64,000 nt of DNA from JAXMAR01 sp046350295 (GCA_046350295.1 JAXMAR010000039.1:1-64000); one strand, 5' to 3'. Shown: positions 7,675 through 18,140, counted from the stretch's first letter. Notes: a model not told the origin generated them from the sequence alone. Translations and numbers: made by a program.

Positions 7675-10650
7675 ATGCGGATCGCGATCTCCTTCCTCGG
7701 TCTCCTGCTCATCCCACGCCTCGCCGGCGCCCAGGGGCCGGACTTCACGCGCGAGGTCCGGCCCATCCTGTCGCGCTTCTGCTTCAAGTGCCACGGCCCC
7801 GACGAGAAGAACCGCAAGGCGGACCTGCGGCTCGACGTCCGCGCCGGGGCCATCGAAGCCGCGATCGTCCCCGGTCAGCCGGAAAAGAGCGAGCTGGTGC
7901 AGCGCATCTTCGCCCACGAGAAGGCGAAGGTGATGCCGCCCCCTTCGACGAAGATGACGCTGAGCCCAGCCCAGAAAGACATCCTCAAACGCTGGATCGC
8001 CGCCGGCGCCGAGTATCAGCCGCACTGGGCATACGTCGCGCCGAAGGCGGGGCCGCTGCCCGCGATCAAGGACGAGAGCTGGGGCAAGGGACCGATCGAC
8101 GCCTTCATTCTGGCCCGCCTGGAAGCCGAAGGTTTGAAGCCGGCTGCCCCCGCCGATCGCTACACGTTGATCCGACGGCTCTCGCTCGACCTGATCGGCC
8201 TGCCGCCGACGCCGGAGGAGGTCGACGCCTTCGTGAGCGACAAGGCGCCCGACGCTTACGAAAAGCTGGTCGACCGTCTCCTCGCCTCGCCGCGTTACGG
8301 CGAGCGCTGGGCGCGGCGCTGGCTCGACCTGGCACGCTACGCCGACACCAACGGGTACGAGAAGGACCGGCCGCGCATCATCTGGCCCTATCGCGACTGG
8401 GTCATCAAGGCGCTCAACGACGACATGCCGTTCGACCGCTTCACGATCGAGCAGATCGCCGGGGACCTCTTGCCGGGGGCGACGCCGGCGCAGATCGTCG
8501 CCACCGGCTTCCATCGCAACACGATGGTCAACGAAGAAGGGGGCATCGACCCCCTCGAGTTCCGCTACTACGCCGTCGTCGACCGGGTCAACACCACGGC
8601 GACGGCCTGGCTTGGCCTGACGTTCGGCTGCGCCCAGTGCCACACGCACAAGTACGACCCGATCACGCAGCGCGAATACTACCGGATGATGGCGTTCCTC
8701 AACAACGCCGATGAGCCGGATTACGAGATTCCCGACCCGGCCATCGCGAAGCGGCGGGGCGACATCGAGGCGCGGATTGCGAAGTTGGAGGAGGCCTTGC
8801 CCGGGAAGTTTTCCGGCGGCACGGACGGCGTGGAAGCCGCTCTCAAGAAGTGGATCGAGCGCGAGTCGGCGACAGCGGTCGAGTGGCAGGTCGTTCGCCC
8901 CGTTTCCTGGAAGACCTCGATGCCGCACCTCGGCGTCCTGGAGGACGGCTCGATTCTGGCGAGCGGTGACCAGAACAAGAGCGACACCTATGAGCTGCGC
9001 TTGCCCGATTTCAAGGGGGCGACGGCGCTGCGTCTGGAAGCGTTGCCTGATGCGAGCCTGCCCGATCAGGGTCCCGGCCGGACCTATTACGAGGGACGCA
9101 AAGGGGACTTCTTCCTGAGCGAGCTTTCACTCGCGGTCGCCGGGAAACCGGTCAAGTTCGTGGCGGCGTCTCAGGACTACTCCAGCGCCGCCTTCGGGGC
9201 GGGCAAGGTCGGGGCGCAGTTCTGCTATGACGGGTTGGCCGAGACGGGCTGGTCGACGACGGATCAACCGGGCCGGGCCCATGAGGCGGTGTTTCATTTC
9301 GAGAAGCCGGTCGATGTCAAGGGCGAGAGCGTCGTCAAGATGCTCTTCGAGCGGCACTACGCGTGCGGCCTGGGCCGTTTCCGCCTCTCGTTCACCATCG
9401 ACCCGCGCAAGGGGACGGCGAACAGCCATGGCGCGGCCATCACGGCGATCCTTGCCAAGCCGGGGGATAAGCGAACGGCGGCGGAGAAGGGAACGCTGCG
9501 CCGCCGCTTTCTGGAAACGACGCCCGAACTGGCCGCGGCACGGAAGGAAATCGAGTCGCTGCGCGCTTCGCTGCCCGCCTATCAGATGACGATGGTGATG
9601 CGCGAGCGGCCGGACGACAACAAGCGGCCGACGCACATCCATCATCGCGGCGAGTTCTTGCAGCCGAAAGAAAAGGTCGAGCCGGGCGTCCTGTCGTTGC
9701 TGCACCCGTTCCCCAAGGACGCGCCGCGCAATCGGCTCGGCCTCGCCCGCTGGCTGGTCAGCCCGGACAACCCGCTGACGCCGCGCGTCGTCGTCAACCG
9801 CGAGTGGCAAGCGTTCTTCGGCCGGGGCATCGTCAAGACGTTGGAGGACTTCGGCTACCAGGGAGAGGCGCCGACGCACCCGGAACTGCTCGACTGGCTC
9901 GCGGTCCAGTTCGTCAAGGACGGCTGGTCGCTCAAGGCATTGCACAAACGAATTGTGATGAGCGCGGCGTACCAGCAATCGTCGGCCGTCTCTGCCGACC
10001 TGCTCAAGCGCGACCCGGACAACCGTCTTTTGGCGCGCGGCCCGCGCGTGCGGCTCGAGGCGGAGATGATCCGCGACAGTCTGCTGACGGCAAGCGGCCA
10101 GCTCTCGAAAAAGATCGGGGGCCCAAGCGTCTTTCCGCCGCAACCGGCGTCCTTGACGACGGAAGGCGTCTATGGGGCGATCAAGTGGACGCCGAGCTCG
10201 GGGGAGGACCGGTACCGCCGCGGGCTGTACGCGTTCCTCAAGCGGTCGATCCCCTACGGGATGTTCGCGACGTTCGATGGGGTCAGCGGCGAGACCTGCG
10301 TGGCCCGGCGCGAGGTGTCGAACACGCCGCTCCAGGCGCTGACGATGCTCAACGACCTCGTCGTCATCGAGACGGCGCAGGCGCTGGGCGAGAAGACGGC
10401 GGCACTGAAAGGAACGGAGCGCGATCGTGTCGTCCACCTATTCCGCCGCTGCCTCGTCCGGCCGCCGAGCGACAAGGAAGCGGAGACGCTGCTCGCATTC
10501 TTGGAGCGCCAGCGCGGCCGGCTGCGGAAGGGAGAATTGAAGGCCGCGACGATCGCCGGACCGGGGACGTCGGACGCGCTCGAACGCGCCGCCTGGACGC
10601 TGACGGCGCGAGCGGTCCTGAACCTGGATGAGATGATCACGAAGGAGTGA
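7675..10650 (+). CDS. Secreted planctomycete-type cytochrome c + DUF1549/DUF1553 protein
   Basis: From ATG 7675 the protein has 991 residues with a signal peptide (cleavage near AGAQ), then a PSCyt1 cytochrome domain with haem motif CFKCH at residues 36-40, a DUF1549 domain (WLDLARYADTNGY, FDRFTIEQIAGDLLPG, a second CxxCH in GCAQCHTHK), a sugar-binding-like middle region and a C-terminal DUF1553 domain (RNRLGLARWLVSPDNPLT, VVNREWQAFFGRGIV, NTPLQALTMLNDL). The family is greatly expanded in planctomycetes and always found with a DUF1501 partner; a role in extracellular polysaccharide breakdown or electron transfer is suspected but unproven. A DUF1501 gene follows at 11102. The in-frame TTG at 7660 would spoil the signal peptide and is rejected. 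Confidence 0.9.
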   Translation: MRIAISFLGLLLIPRLAGAQGPDFTREVRPILSRFCFKCHGPDEKNRKADLRLDVRAGAIEAAIVPGQPEKSELVQRIFAHEKAKVMPPPSTKMTLSPAQKDILKRWIAAGAEYQPHWAYVAPKAGPLPAIKDESWGKGPIDAFILARLEAEGLKPAAPADRYTLIRRLSLDLIGLPPTPEEVDAFVSDKAPDAYEKLVDRLLASPRYGERWARRWLDLARYADTNGYEKDRPRIIWPYRDWVIKALNDDMPFDRFTIEQIAGDLLPGATPAQIVATGFHRNTMVNEEGGIDPLEFRYYAVVDRVNTTATAWLGLTFGCAQCHTHKYDPITQREYYRMMAFLNNADEPDYEIPDPAIAKRRGDIEARIAKLEEALPGKFSGGTDGVEAALKKWIERESATAVEWQVVRPVSWKTSMPHLGVLEDGSILASGDQNKSDTYELRLPDFKGATALRLEALPDASLPDQGPGRTYYEGRKGDFFLSELSLAVAGKPVKFVAASQDYSSAAFGAGKVGAQFCYDGLAETGWSTTDQPGRAHEAVFHFEKPVDVKGESVVKMLFERHYACGLGRFRLSFTIDPRKGTANSHGAAITAILAKPGDKRTAAEKGTLRRRFLETTPELAAARKEIESLRASLPAYQMTMVMRERPDDNKRPTHIHHRGEFLQPKEKVEPGVLSLLHPFPKDAPRNRLGLARWLVSPDNPLTPRVVVNREWQAFFGRGIVKTLEDFGYQGEAPTHPELLDWLAVQFVKDGWSLKALHKRIVMSAAYQQSSAVSADLLKRDPDNRLLARGPRVRLEAEMIRDSLLTASGQLSKKIGGPSVFPPQPASLTTEGVYGAIKWTPSSGEDRYRRGLYAFLKRSIPYGMFATFDGVSGETCVARREVSNTPLQALTMLNDLVVIETAQALGEKTAALKGTERDRVVHLFRRCLVRPPSDKEAETLLAFLERQRGRLRKGELKAATIAGPGTSDALERAAWTLTARAVLNLDEMITKE

Positions 10651-10732
10651 GCCGGGTTGGAAATAGCGTGCGTGGTTGAGTTGCAAACACCAGCCGGCCG
10701 TCTGATGTACAAGCCCAAAAAGCGGGGCGAAA

Positions 10733-11080
10733 ATGGCGGATGAATCCGTTCCGATCAACAACCTGCTCGCGACTGCGAAATCCCGCGAGGTCCAGCGCGG
10801 CAGTTTGGCCGAGATGCGTGGCGAGCGCGCCAACGCCGCTCTTCATTTTCTCGCGGCCGGTCATATGGAACTCGTGTTGGCAGCCGACTACGAAGCGGCC
10901 GGGGAAGGCGACCTGGCGCTGCGCAGCCGGCTCAGCGCCGGTTCCTGCCTCTGGCGCGCGGGTGAGCAGGCGCGCGCCCGAAGCCTCTTCGATAACCTTC
11001 TGCGGAGCAATCCCGACCAGTCGCCCGAAATCCAGCGGATCGTCTCCGAACTCGCCCAGGATTATCCGCTGGCGTCCTGA
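10733..11080 (+). CDS. Small TPR-like protein between the DUF1553 and DUF1501 genes
   Basis: A 115-residue soluble protein, start MADESVPINNLL, mainly helical with Ala-rich helix pairs (AALHFLAAGHMELVLAADYEA, then ARSLFDNLLRSNPD, a typical TPR second helix). No catalytic motif, signal or membrane segment. It lies 82 bp after the cytochrome-DUF1553 gene and 21 bp before the DUF1501 gene in the same direction, so it is probably co-transcribed. A scaffolding role is possible, but nothing specific can be assigned. Confidence 0.65.
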   Translation: MADESVPINNLLATAKSREVQRGSLAEMRGERANAALHFLAAGHMELVLAADYEAAGEGDLALRSRLSAGSCLWRAGEQARARSLFDNLLRSNPDQSPEIQRIVSELAQDYPLAS

Positions 11081-11101
11081 GGTTCGGAAAGAGAAACGAC
11101 C

Positions 11102-12505
11102 ATGCTCACCCGTCGCCATTTCCTCGAATCCTGCGGCTACGGCCTCGGCTCCATCGCCCTCGCCTCGCTGCTGCAAAAAGACGCGACGGCGCAGCGCCGC
11201 GCCGCCAACCCGATCGCCGCCCGGCCGCCCCACTTCCCGGGCAAGGCGAAGGCGGTCATCCACCTCTTCATGGCCGGGGCGCCCAGCCAGCTCGAGCTGT
11301 TCGATTACAAGCCGCGGTTGACTGAGCTCGAGGGCCGCCCCATTCCGCCGTCGGTCATCGGCGATCAGCGTTACGCCTTCATCCGCCACGACGCCGCCGC
11401 CCTTGGGCCGCGCTTCCGCTTCCGCCGCCACGGCAAGAGCGGGGCCGAGCTTTCCGAGATGCTGCCGCATCTCGCGACCGTCGTCGACGACCTGTGCATC
11501 ATCAAGTCGATGCGCACCGACCAGTTCAACCATGGCCCCGCCCAGATCTTCCTCAACACCGGCTTCGCCCAGCCCGGCCGGCCCAGCTTCGGCTCCTGGG
11601 TGACCTACGGCCTCGGCGCTGAAACAGACAACCTGCCCGCGTTCGTGGTCATGTCGACCGGCTCGGGTATCTCCGGCGGCGCCGCCAACTGGTCCAGCGG
11701 CTTCATGTCCACGGTCTACGCCGGCGTGCGCCTGCGCAACTCCGGCGAGCCGATCCTCAACGTCTCTAGCCCACCGGGCTATGACTCCGCCCTCCAGCGC
11801 GAGACGCTCGACCTTGTCACCAGCCTCAATCGCGAGCGCCTCGGCGCTGTCGGCGATCCCGAGATAGCGACACGCATCAACTCCTACGAGATGGCGTTTC
11901 GTCTCCAGACCTCCGCCCCAGAATTGACCGACCTGCGCAGCGAATCCCGCGCGACGCTCGAGATGTACGGCTGCGACCCCGAGCGCCCGTCTTTCGCCCG
12001 CGCCTGCCTCCTGGCTCGTCGCATGGTCGAGCGCGGCGTCCGCTTCATCAACATCTACCACGAAGGCTGGGACGCCCACAGCGACGTCGCCGGCAACGTT
12101 CGCAACAATTGCGCCGCGACTGATCGCGCTTCCGCCGCCCTGGTGCGCGACCTCAAGCGGCGCGGCCTCCTCGACAGCACGCTGGTCATCTGGGGCGGCG
12201 AGTTTGGCCGCACCCCGATGGTCGAGAGCAACCCGGCGCTGGGCCGCAGCCTCGGCCGCGACCATCATCCGCAAGCCTTCACGATCTGGCTGGCTGGCGG
12301 CGGGGCCAAGGCGGGCCTCACCTACGGCGCCACCGATGACCTCGGCTTCCACGTCGCCGACGACCCGGTCCACGTCCACGACTTGCAGGCGACCCTCCTC
12401 CACCTGCTCGGTCTCGACCACGAGCGCCTCACCTTCCATCACGCCGGCCGCGACTACCGCCTGACCGATGTGTATGGCCGCGTGATCGACGCCCTGGTGG
12501 CTTGA
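11102..12505 (+). CDS. DUF1501 family protein with Tat-like signal
   Basis: 467 residues. The N-terminus TRRHFLESCGYGLGSIALASLL is a twin-arginine-type export signal. The rest is a DUF1501 domain, an alkaline-phosphatase/sulfatase-like fold: LFMAGAPSQLELFDYKP, FNHGPAQIFLNTG, NIYHEGWDAHSDV, VIWGGEFGRTPMVE, GRDHHPQAFTIWLAGGG, and a C-terminus of the TDVYGRVIDALVA type. These proteins are the constant partners of PSCyt1/DUF1553 proteins in planctomycetes. Enzymatic activity has not been established for the family as far as I know. Complete and undamaged, unlike the cytochrome gene of the second locus. Confidence 0.88.
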   Translation: MLTRRHFLESCGYGLGSIALASLLQKDATAQRRAANPIAARPPHFPGKAKAVIHLFMAGAPSQLELFDYKPRLTELEGRPIPPSVIGDQRYAFIRHDAAALGPRFRFRRHGKSGAELSEMLPHLATVVDDLCIIKSMRTDQFNHGPAQIFLNTGFAQPGRPSFGSWVTYGLGAETDNLPAFVVMSTGSGISGGAANWSSGFMSTVYAGVRLRNSGEPILNVSSPPGYDSALQRETLDLVTSLNRERLGAVGDPEIATRINSYEMAFRLQTSAPELTDLRSESRATLEMYGCDPERPSFARACLLARRMVERGVRFINIYHEGWDAHSDVAGNVRNNCAATDRASAALVRDLKRRGLLDSTLVIWGGEFGRTPMVESNPALGRSLGRDHHPQAFTIWLAGGGAKAGLTYGATDDLGFHVADDPVHVHDLQATLLHLLGLDHERLTFHHAGRDYRLTDVYGRVIDALVA

Positions 12506-12682
12506 CCCTTCTTCCCAGTCGCCGGGTCTGCCAATCCGGCAGCCTGCGGCCCTCCCCCTGTCAGGATGACCGCCCATCCGGCGATCGTTGCCAGACGCTT
12601 GTTCATTTCCCATAACAGGTTACGCCTAATCATCATCCAAGGCACGCCACTTGCTATCCCCCTCATCGCCCGAGAAACCAAT

Positions 12683-12702
12683 CACGGTCTGCGCAGACCG
12701 TG
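12683..12702. repeat. Perfect 20-bp palindrome, possible operator
   Basis: CACGGTCTGCGCAGACCGTG reads identically on both strands and lies about 100 bp before groES. It could be a dimeric regulator site or a dispersed mini-repeat; the window contains no second copy that I noticed. Confidence 0.5.
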
Positions 12703-12707
12703 TTCCC

Positions 12708-12789
12708 GTAGGTCAGGCTTTCCAGCCTCACCCGCCGCTCGAAAGAGACTGAAAACTCGTAAGCCGTCAGCCTGGAAAGGCTGACCTAC
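12708..12789. repeat. Inverted repeat directly upstream of groES
   Basis: Arms GTAGGTCAGGCTTTCCAGCC (12708-12727) and its near reverse complement at 12766-12789 flank a ~35-bp loop. The hairpin would lie in the groES leader. The arms look like a dispersed planctomycete palindromic element rather than a terminator, because no U-run follows. Confidence 0.6.
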
Positions 12790-12804
12790 GCAAGGAGACG
12801 GAGC

Positions 12805-13098
12805 ATGAAGGTCAAGCCCTTGGGTGATCGCCTCGTCGTGGAACGCTTCCAGCCCGAAGAGAAAACGGCCGGCGGCATCCTCCTGCCCGATACCGCCAAG
12901 AACAAGCCCCAGCGCGGCAAAGTCCTCGCCGTCGGCGACGGCAAGCTCTCCAAGGAAGGCAAACGCCTCCCCCTCCAGGTCAAGGTGGGCGACACCGTCC
13001 TCTTCACCACCTGGGCCGGCGACGAATACAAGGACCACAGGGGCGAAAACATCCTGCTGATGCGCGAAGAAGACGTTCTCGCCGTCGTGGATGAGTAG
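12805..13098 (+). CDS. groES: Co-chaperonin GroES
   Basis: A 97-residue protein of normal length. Start MKVKPLGDRLVVERF, mobile loop EEKTAGGILLPDTA around residues 18-31 that docks on GroEL, and GDTVLFTTWAGDEYK plus ENILLMREEDVLAVV near the C-terminus. It forms the heptameric cytoplasmic lid of the chaperonin. AGGAGACGG precedes the ATG. The cognate-looking groEL is not adjacent: about 1 kb with a protease-like gene and hicBA lies between, all in the same direction. Confidence 0.97.
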   Translation: MKVKPLGDRLVVERFQPEEKTAGGILLPDTAKNKPQRGKVLAVGDGKLSKEGKRLPLQVKVGDTVLFTTWAGDEYKDHRGENILLMREEDVLAVVDE

Positions 13099-13221
13099 GT
13101 CCCGTTTCGAAGGAGGGCTGGTCCGACAGTCGGAAGGAGAAAGTCTTGCAGAGACGGTCCCCTCCGCCCTTGTGGGGGAGGGCTAGGGCGGGGGTGACCC
13201 AACCCTGACGGAGCGGATGTC

Positions 13222-13614
13222 ATGCTCGTCGACGTGCAACTGACAAACTACGACGACCTGATCGCCGCCGAGCATGGATGGCTGACGCCCGACGAAGTTC
13301 GCCACGTGTCCACCCAGGCCTCGGTCGACAAGAAGAACAGTTACCTCGCTCTGCCCGAAGACATCGTGGAGAAACTTGGCATGCGGATCGTCGACAGGCC
13401 CAAGGTTCTTTGCAGCGACGGCGCCAGGCGCCCGCGAGCCGAATATGTTTACCTGGAACTATTGGGCCGGCACGGCGTGTTCAACGCAACCGTGAGGCCG
13501 AAAGGTGAAACGGCAGTCGTCGGTACGATCGTTCTGAACGAGTTGGACCTGGTCGACGATCAGAACGGCTTGGCGCCACCAGATCCTGATTACGTCGTCG
13601 TGGAGATTGAATGA
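13222..13614 (+). CDS. Clan AA (retropepsin-like) aspartic protease family protein
   Basis: A 130-residue protein, start MLVDVQLTNYDDLIAAEHG. The second half (RPRAEYVYLELLGRHGVFNATVRPKG, then VVGTIVLNELDLVDD) resembles the small bacterial clan AA aspartic protease-like proteins, in which a short flap and a G-x-x-V-L-x-x-L-D segment recur. The usual D-T/S-G active-site triad is not evident here, so activity is doubtful. The stop lies within a few bases of the hicB start, so it is probably the first gene of a three-gene unit with hicBA. Confidence in the family is moderate. Confidence 0.6.
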   Translation: MLVDVQLTNYDDLIAAEHGWLTPDEVRHVSTQASVDKKNSYLALPEDIVEKLGMRIVDRPKVLCSDGARRPRAEYVYLELLGRHGVFNATVRPKGETAVVGTIVLNELDLVDDQNGLAPPDPDYVVVEIE

Positions 13615-13615
13615 C

Positions 13616-13819
13616 GTGAAACTCAAAGCCCTCATCCACCCCGCCGAGGAAGGCGGCTTCTGGGCCGAAGTCCCCGCCCTCCCGGGCTGCGTCTCGGAAG
13701 GCGATACCTTCGACGAGACCGTCGCCAACATCCGCGAAGCCGCGGAAGGCTGGCTGGAAGTCGCCGCCGAACGCGCGAACCCCGACGCTCAGACCCAGGT
13801 GGTGGAGGTCGAGGTGTGA
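13616..13819 (+). CDS. hicB: HicB-type antitoxin
   Basis: 67 residues from GTG 13616 (KLKALIHPAEEGGFWAEVP, then ALPGCVSEGDTFDE, then ANIREAAEGWL), the partial RNase H-like fold of HicB antitoxins. A TTG at 13607 would add three residues. HicB neutralises the HicA mRNA interferase and represses the operon. No separate DNA-binding tail is present, as in many short HicB proteins. Its TGA overlaps the GTG start of hicA. Confidence 0.9.
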   Translation: MKLKALIHPAEEGGFWAEVPALPGCVSEGDTFDETVANIREAAEGWLEVAAERANPDAQTQVVEVEV

Positions 13820-14025
13820 AAGCAATTTCCGGCAAGGCAATGTGCAAAGTCCTTGAGCGGAACGGCTGGGAGTTGAAACGGACGAAATCCAGCCACCATA
13901 TTTACGGCAAGCCAGGGGTAGATGTGATTGTCACCGTCCCCGTCCATGGAAATCGTGACCTCAGGACCGGTACCCAGAAGAAGATCATGAAGGATGCCGG
14001 TCTGACTGAAAACGACCTGACATAG
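13816..14025 (+). CDS. hicA: HicA-type mRNA interferase toxin
   Basis: 69 residues from GTG 13816, overlapping hicB by 4 bp. It has the HicA double-stranded RNA-binding-like fold: GKAMCKVLERNGWELKRTK, the active-site His in SSHHIY, VPVHGNRDLRTGT and a C-terminal KKIMKDAGLTENDL helix. It cleaves mRNA and tmRNA when free of HicB. The antitoxin-first order is opposite to the Escherichia coli hicAB order but common for this short type. It sits 78 bp upstream of groEL. Confidence 0.92.
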   Translation: MKAISGKAMCKVLERNGWELKRTKSSHHIYGKPGVDVIVTVPVHGNRDLRTGTQKKIMKDAGLTENDLT

Positions 14026-14103
14026 AACCAATCAGGCCGGAAAAACCCTTCCGTGTATTCCGTGGTAGAAAAACGAAACCAACGTATCCCATAAGGAGTG
14101 AAA

Positions 14104-15726
<1,623 letters not shown>

Positions 15727-15859
15727 GTGGTTCCATCCGGCGCGCATTGATGCGAGTAATCGCGATGCGAAGGCCGGCGAAATGCAACTACGGGCCTGGG
15801 TGACGAAAGTTGCCCGGGCCTATTTTGAATCCCGTAAATCGGATTGGTGGAGGGAAAAC

Positions 15860-16861
15860 ATGGAGACGTTTTCTAAGGTCCTAATGACAACGCTTGTAGA
15901 TAAGCGAAACACTCTCTTCACGAGGGAGGCGCTGGACTCGGCGGCAGCCTGCATAAACGAGTCACCATCGGTGGTTCCAATTTGTGTCGAGCATGATCGG
16001 ACCATCCCTCCTTTGGGCCATGTTGTTCGCGCATGGGTCGAGCCGCTGCCGAATCATGACGGCCACTATCAGCTCGTGACCGAAAACCGCATATTTGAGG
16101 AAAGAGAGACGCTAACGCTCAAGGATGGGACCGTCTTATGCCGAGAATCCAGCCACCACCTTCGCAAGCCATTTCGGCTTCCAGGCGCGGACCGCGATAA
16201 GGTTGTCCTGACGTACGACATGAATGGGTTCCAAAGTGAGGACGAGAAGGATCGTTTCTTGGCAGAATTGCGCGCGGGAGGCACGATTGACTTCGATGCC
16301 CGCCCGCATGTGCGACGTTCTCTCCTGCCCGATCCTGAATTGGTGATGAGCATCCCCTTTGGGGTGCTTATATATCACCTGGCGAAACCTCTTGCCGTGA
16401 GTGTGGGCAGGCAATTGTCCGACCTTGTCGGACGAGAACTGGCCGAGGACGTGAGCGGACTGTACAAGCTTATTAAGAAGGCCGTGAAGAGATTGGCAGC
16501 GTACGCGATTCCGAGGAATCGACCGAAGACCTATATCTTTGAGATTGGTGGCGTCGACCCGCTTCTAGAACTCATCGCGCGCGGAAATGATCCGGATCTG
16601 ATCATCCGGGCGCTAATGGACAATCCTCAACAGATATCCGATCTGATGGAACGCGCGAAGGAGATGCAGGCTGCGTTTGGTGCAGACAGGGTTCAGTTCC
16701 TACTGGCTGATGAGGGAGTTTGGAGATTCAACTTCCTGACTACGCGAGAGGGAAAGGTCATCGGAACCAAGCAAAGTTACGCGCGTCGCGCCGAAGTATT
16801 GAAAGTGGTCTTTTCTGAATGCCAAGCCGAGCCAACCGGTGACGAAACCGAAGGCAACTGA
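15860..16861 (+). CDS. Hypothetical protein, compositionally foreign
   Basis: 333 residues from ATG 15860, which has a GGAGGGAA ribosome site; an in-frame ATG at 15782 would add 26 residues. Starts METFSKVLMTTLVDKRNTLFT. The first ~150 residues, with EHDRTIPPLGHVVRAW and ENRIFEERETLTLKDGT, have a beta-rich look reminiscent of phage head-maturation-protease or capsid-decoration type domains, but I cannot place it. A weakly hydrophobic stretch occurs near residue 160 (MSIPFGVLIYHLAK). Codons are visibly less GC-biased than in groEL, pointing to transfer. No partner gene is obvious. Confidence 0.6.
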   Translation: METFSKVLMTTLVDKRNTLFTREALDSAAACINESPSVVPICVEHDRTIPPLGHVVRAWVEPLPNHDGHYQLVTENRIFEERETLTLKDGTVLCRESSHHLRKPFRLPGADRDKVVLTYDMNGFQSEDEKDRFLAELRAGGTIDFDARPHVRRSLLPDPELVMSIPFGVLIYHLAKPLAVSVGRQLSDLVGRELAEDVSGLYKLIKKAVKRLAAYAIPRNRPKTYIFEIGGVDPLLELIARGNDPDLIIRALMDNPQQISDLMERAKEMQAAFGADRVQFLLADEGVWRFNFLTTREGKVIGTKQSYARRAEVLKVVFSECQAEPTGDETEGN

Positions 16862-17029
16862 TTACGACTCAGGTGCCCGAGGCTGACGCCTTTCGTTTGG
16901 CAAGAAACCAAGTGGCCAATACGCGAACGTCATGCCCTTGGTCAAGATGCCGTCGCGCCGGGGTGCCATGGCCACGCCTCTGCGTGGCCATGGCTGAACG
17001 CGCCGCGCCCTTCAGCCGCACCTCGCATT

Positions 17030-17458
17030 TCAGGCCGGGATGCTGTCCATCAATTGGGATGAGAGCGCACCTTTTTTTCCTCCATTCCATGGTGGGCTCA
17101 AGACAGAGATAAGACCGCCCTCAAGCTCTCCGCCGCCGGGAAAGACAAAGACAAGCACCTCATGTTCTTGGTCTAGGTGTTTTCGGATCAATCTGTTATT
17201 GGCGATATTCGTGGTTGCCCCGTTCGCGGCTGTCCTGGGCGGCGTCCTGTATCGCTGCATTCTCTCCCGAAAGGTTAGGACGGTCTTTCCGATGTACATC
17301 AACTCGTTGTTGACCACGAACGCGTAAGCCCCGCACGCCGCGTGGTATGACTCGTCCATCTCGCATTTGATGCGAGTGCCATCAAATGTCCAACGTCCGG
17401 CAAAGACAAAGCCGAGGTTCTTGATCCACGCCACTTTGTCGTTCAACTCTTCAATCAT
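17030..17458 (-). CDS. GIY-YIG nuclease-like protein
   Basis: 142 residues from ATG 17458 (AAGAGG upstream). The segment AYAFVVNNELMYIGKT, with downstream TFRERMQRYRTP and HLDQEHEVLVFVFP, matches the GIY-YIG fold (beta strand YAF, then MYIGKT, then Arg in RERMQRY). Members cut DNA; small stand-alone ones are often mobile or of unknown role. The frame is open much further upstream, but that part only crosses repeats and has no real coding signal. Base composition is lower in GC than the surroundings. It lies next to the REP-rich region. Confidence 0.7.
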   Translation of the reverse strand: MIEELNDKVAWIKNLGFVFAGRWTFDGTRIKCEMDESYHAACGAYAFVVNNELMYIGKTVLTFRERMQRYRTPPRTAANGATTNIANNRLIRKHLDQEHEVLVFVFPGGGELEGGLISVLSPPWNGGKKGALSSQLMDSIPA

Positions 17459-17628
17459 GGTAAGCCTCTTGAGACGGGGAAAGGGGACGCTTGCGACACA
17501 ATGAAGTGTTCGCAGGACATGGACGCCGGACAAGGCCGCTGAGGCATTTTGTTCAAAAAAAGATTTGCATAAGATGCATCTGGCATAATGAGATACGGCA
17601 GACGCACCTGAGTATCCTAGATGAGCTG

Positions 17629-17668
17629 GTAGAGTAGTAGAGTAGTAGAGTAGTAGAGTAGTAGAGTA
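17629..17668 (+). repeat. Tandem repeat, five copies of GTAGAGTA
   Basis: Five perfect 8-bp units in a row, followed by GC and loosely related GTAG-rich sequence to about 17705. No gene spans it. Simple slippage-prone microsatellite. Confidence 0.85.
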
Positions 17669-17821
17669 GCTAAGGATGGAGCAGTAGCTACAGTGTAATA
17701 GATGCAGTGTGGAGCAGATACTACTAATCACTGCACAGCTGTCAAATCGCCTCGGTGCCATGTCCACCGGCGGGGTGGCATATCCGGCTTCGGATAACGC
17801 CATCGAAACAGCGTGCCATGC

Positions 17822-18010
17822 TTTGGCGGGTAAGATCAGGGCTCTTGAAAGCGCCCGCTGCCAGCGCCAAAGCATGCGGTCCCTCAGCCGGCGAGCGCGT
17901 CTCTCGCCTCGCCGCCTGGCGCCTCGTTGCCCGTCAGGCCGCATGCTTTGGCGGCGCGAGCCGATGGCGCCCTGGCCCCCGGCCCTAGCCGCCAAAGCAT
18001 GGCACGCGGC
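17822..18010. repeat. ~185-bp repeat, left copy
   Basis: Begins TTTGGCGGGT and contains GATCAGGGCTCTTGAAAGCG, two or more CGCCAAAGCATG/CATGCTTTGGCG palindromic pieces and CCTCAGCCGGCGAGCGCG. It recurs in the same orientation at 19268-19452 with only scattered differences, on the other side of the RAYT gene. The internal inverted pieces (CATGCTTTGGCG against CGCCAAAGCATG) suggest a second, larger type of palindromic element. Confidence 0.85.
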
Positions 18011-18020
18011 GCGGACGTGT

Positions 18021-18050
18021 GCCATGCCCACGGCTTTGCGTGGGCATGGC
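18021..18050 (+). repeat. REP palindrome 1
   Basis: A stem of CATGCCCACG pairing with CGTGGGCATG around a short GCTTTG loop, extended by GCC/GGC. First of six or more REP units around the RAYT gene. Confidence 0.85.
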
Positions 18051-18090
18051 GGGGCCTGAGGCGGGGAACTGGCGCCTTCAGTCTTGCCCC

Positions 18091-18140
18091 CATGCCCACG
18101 CAAAGCCAGGGTGCCATGCCCAGGGCTTTGCGTGGGCATG
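18091..18140. repeat. Paired inverted REP units (BIME-like)
   Basis: CATGCCCACGCAAAGCC at 18091 faces GGCTTTGCGTGGGCATG ending at 18140, so two incomplete REP units are joined head to head with an ~16-bp spacer, the arrangement called BIME in enterobacteria. Confidence 0.75.

Larger units (their letters stand above)
12506..12804 (+). other. Intergenic region upstream of groES with palindromes
   Basis: 299 bp without a credible gene. It holds a perfect 20-bp palindrome (12683-12702) and an imperfect inverted repeat with arms 12708-12731 and 12766-12789; the second arm ends 15 bp before the groES start. No CIRCE element (TTAGCACTC / GAGTGCTAA) was found, so HrcA control is not indicated here. 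Confidence 0.6.

Noticed and set aside
12506..14103. CIRCE/HrcA operator before groES or groEL
   Set aside because: No TTAGCACTC/GAGTGCTAA inverted repeat could be found in either leader.
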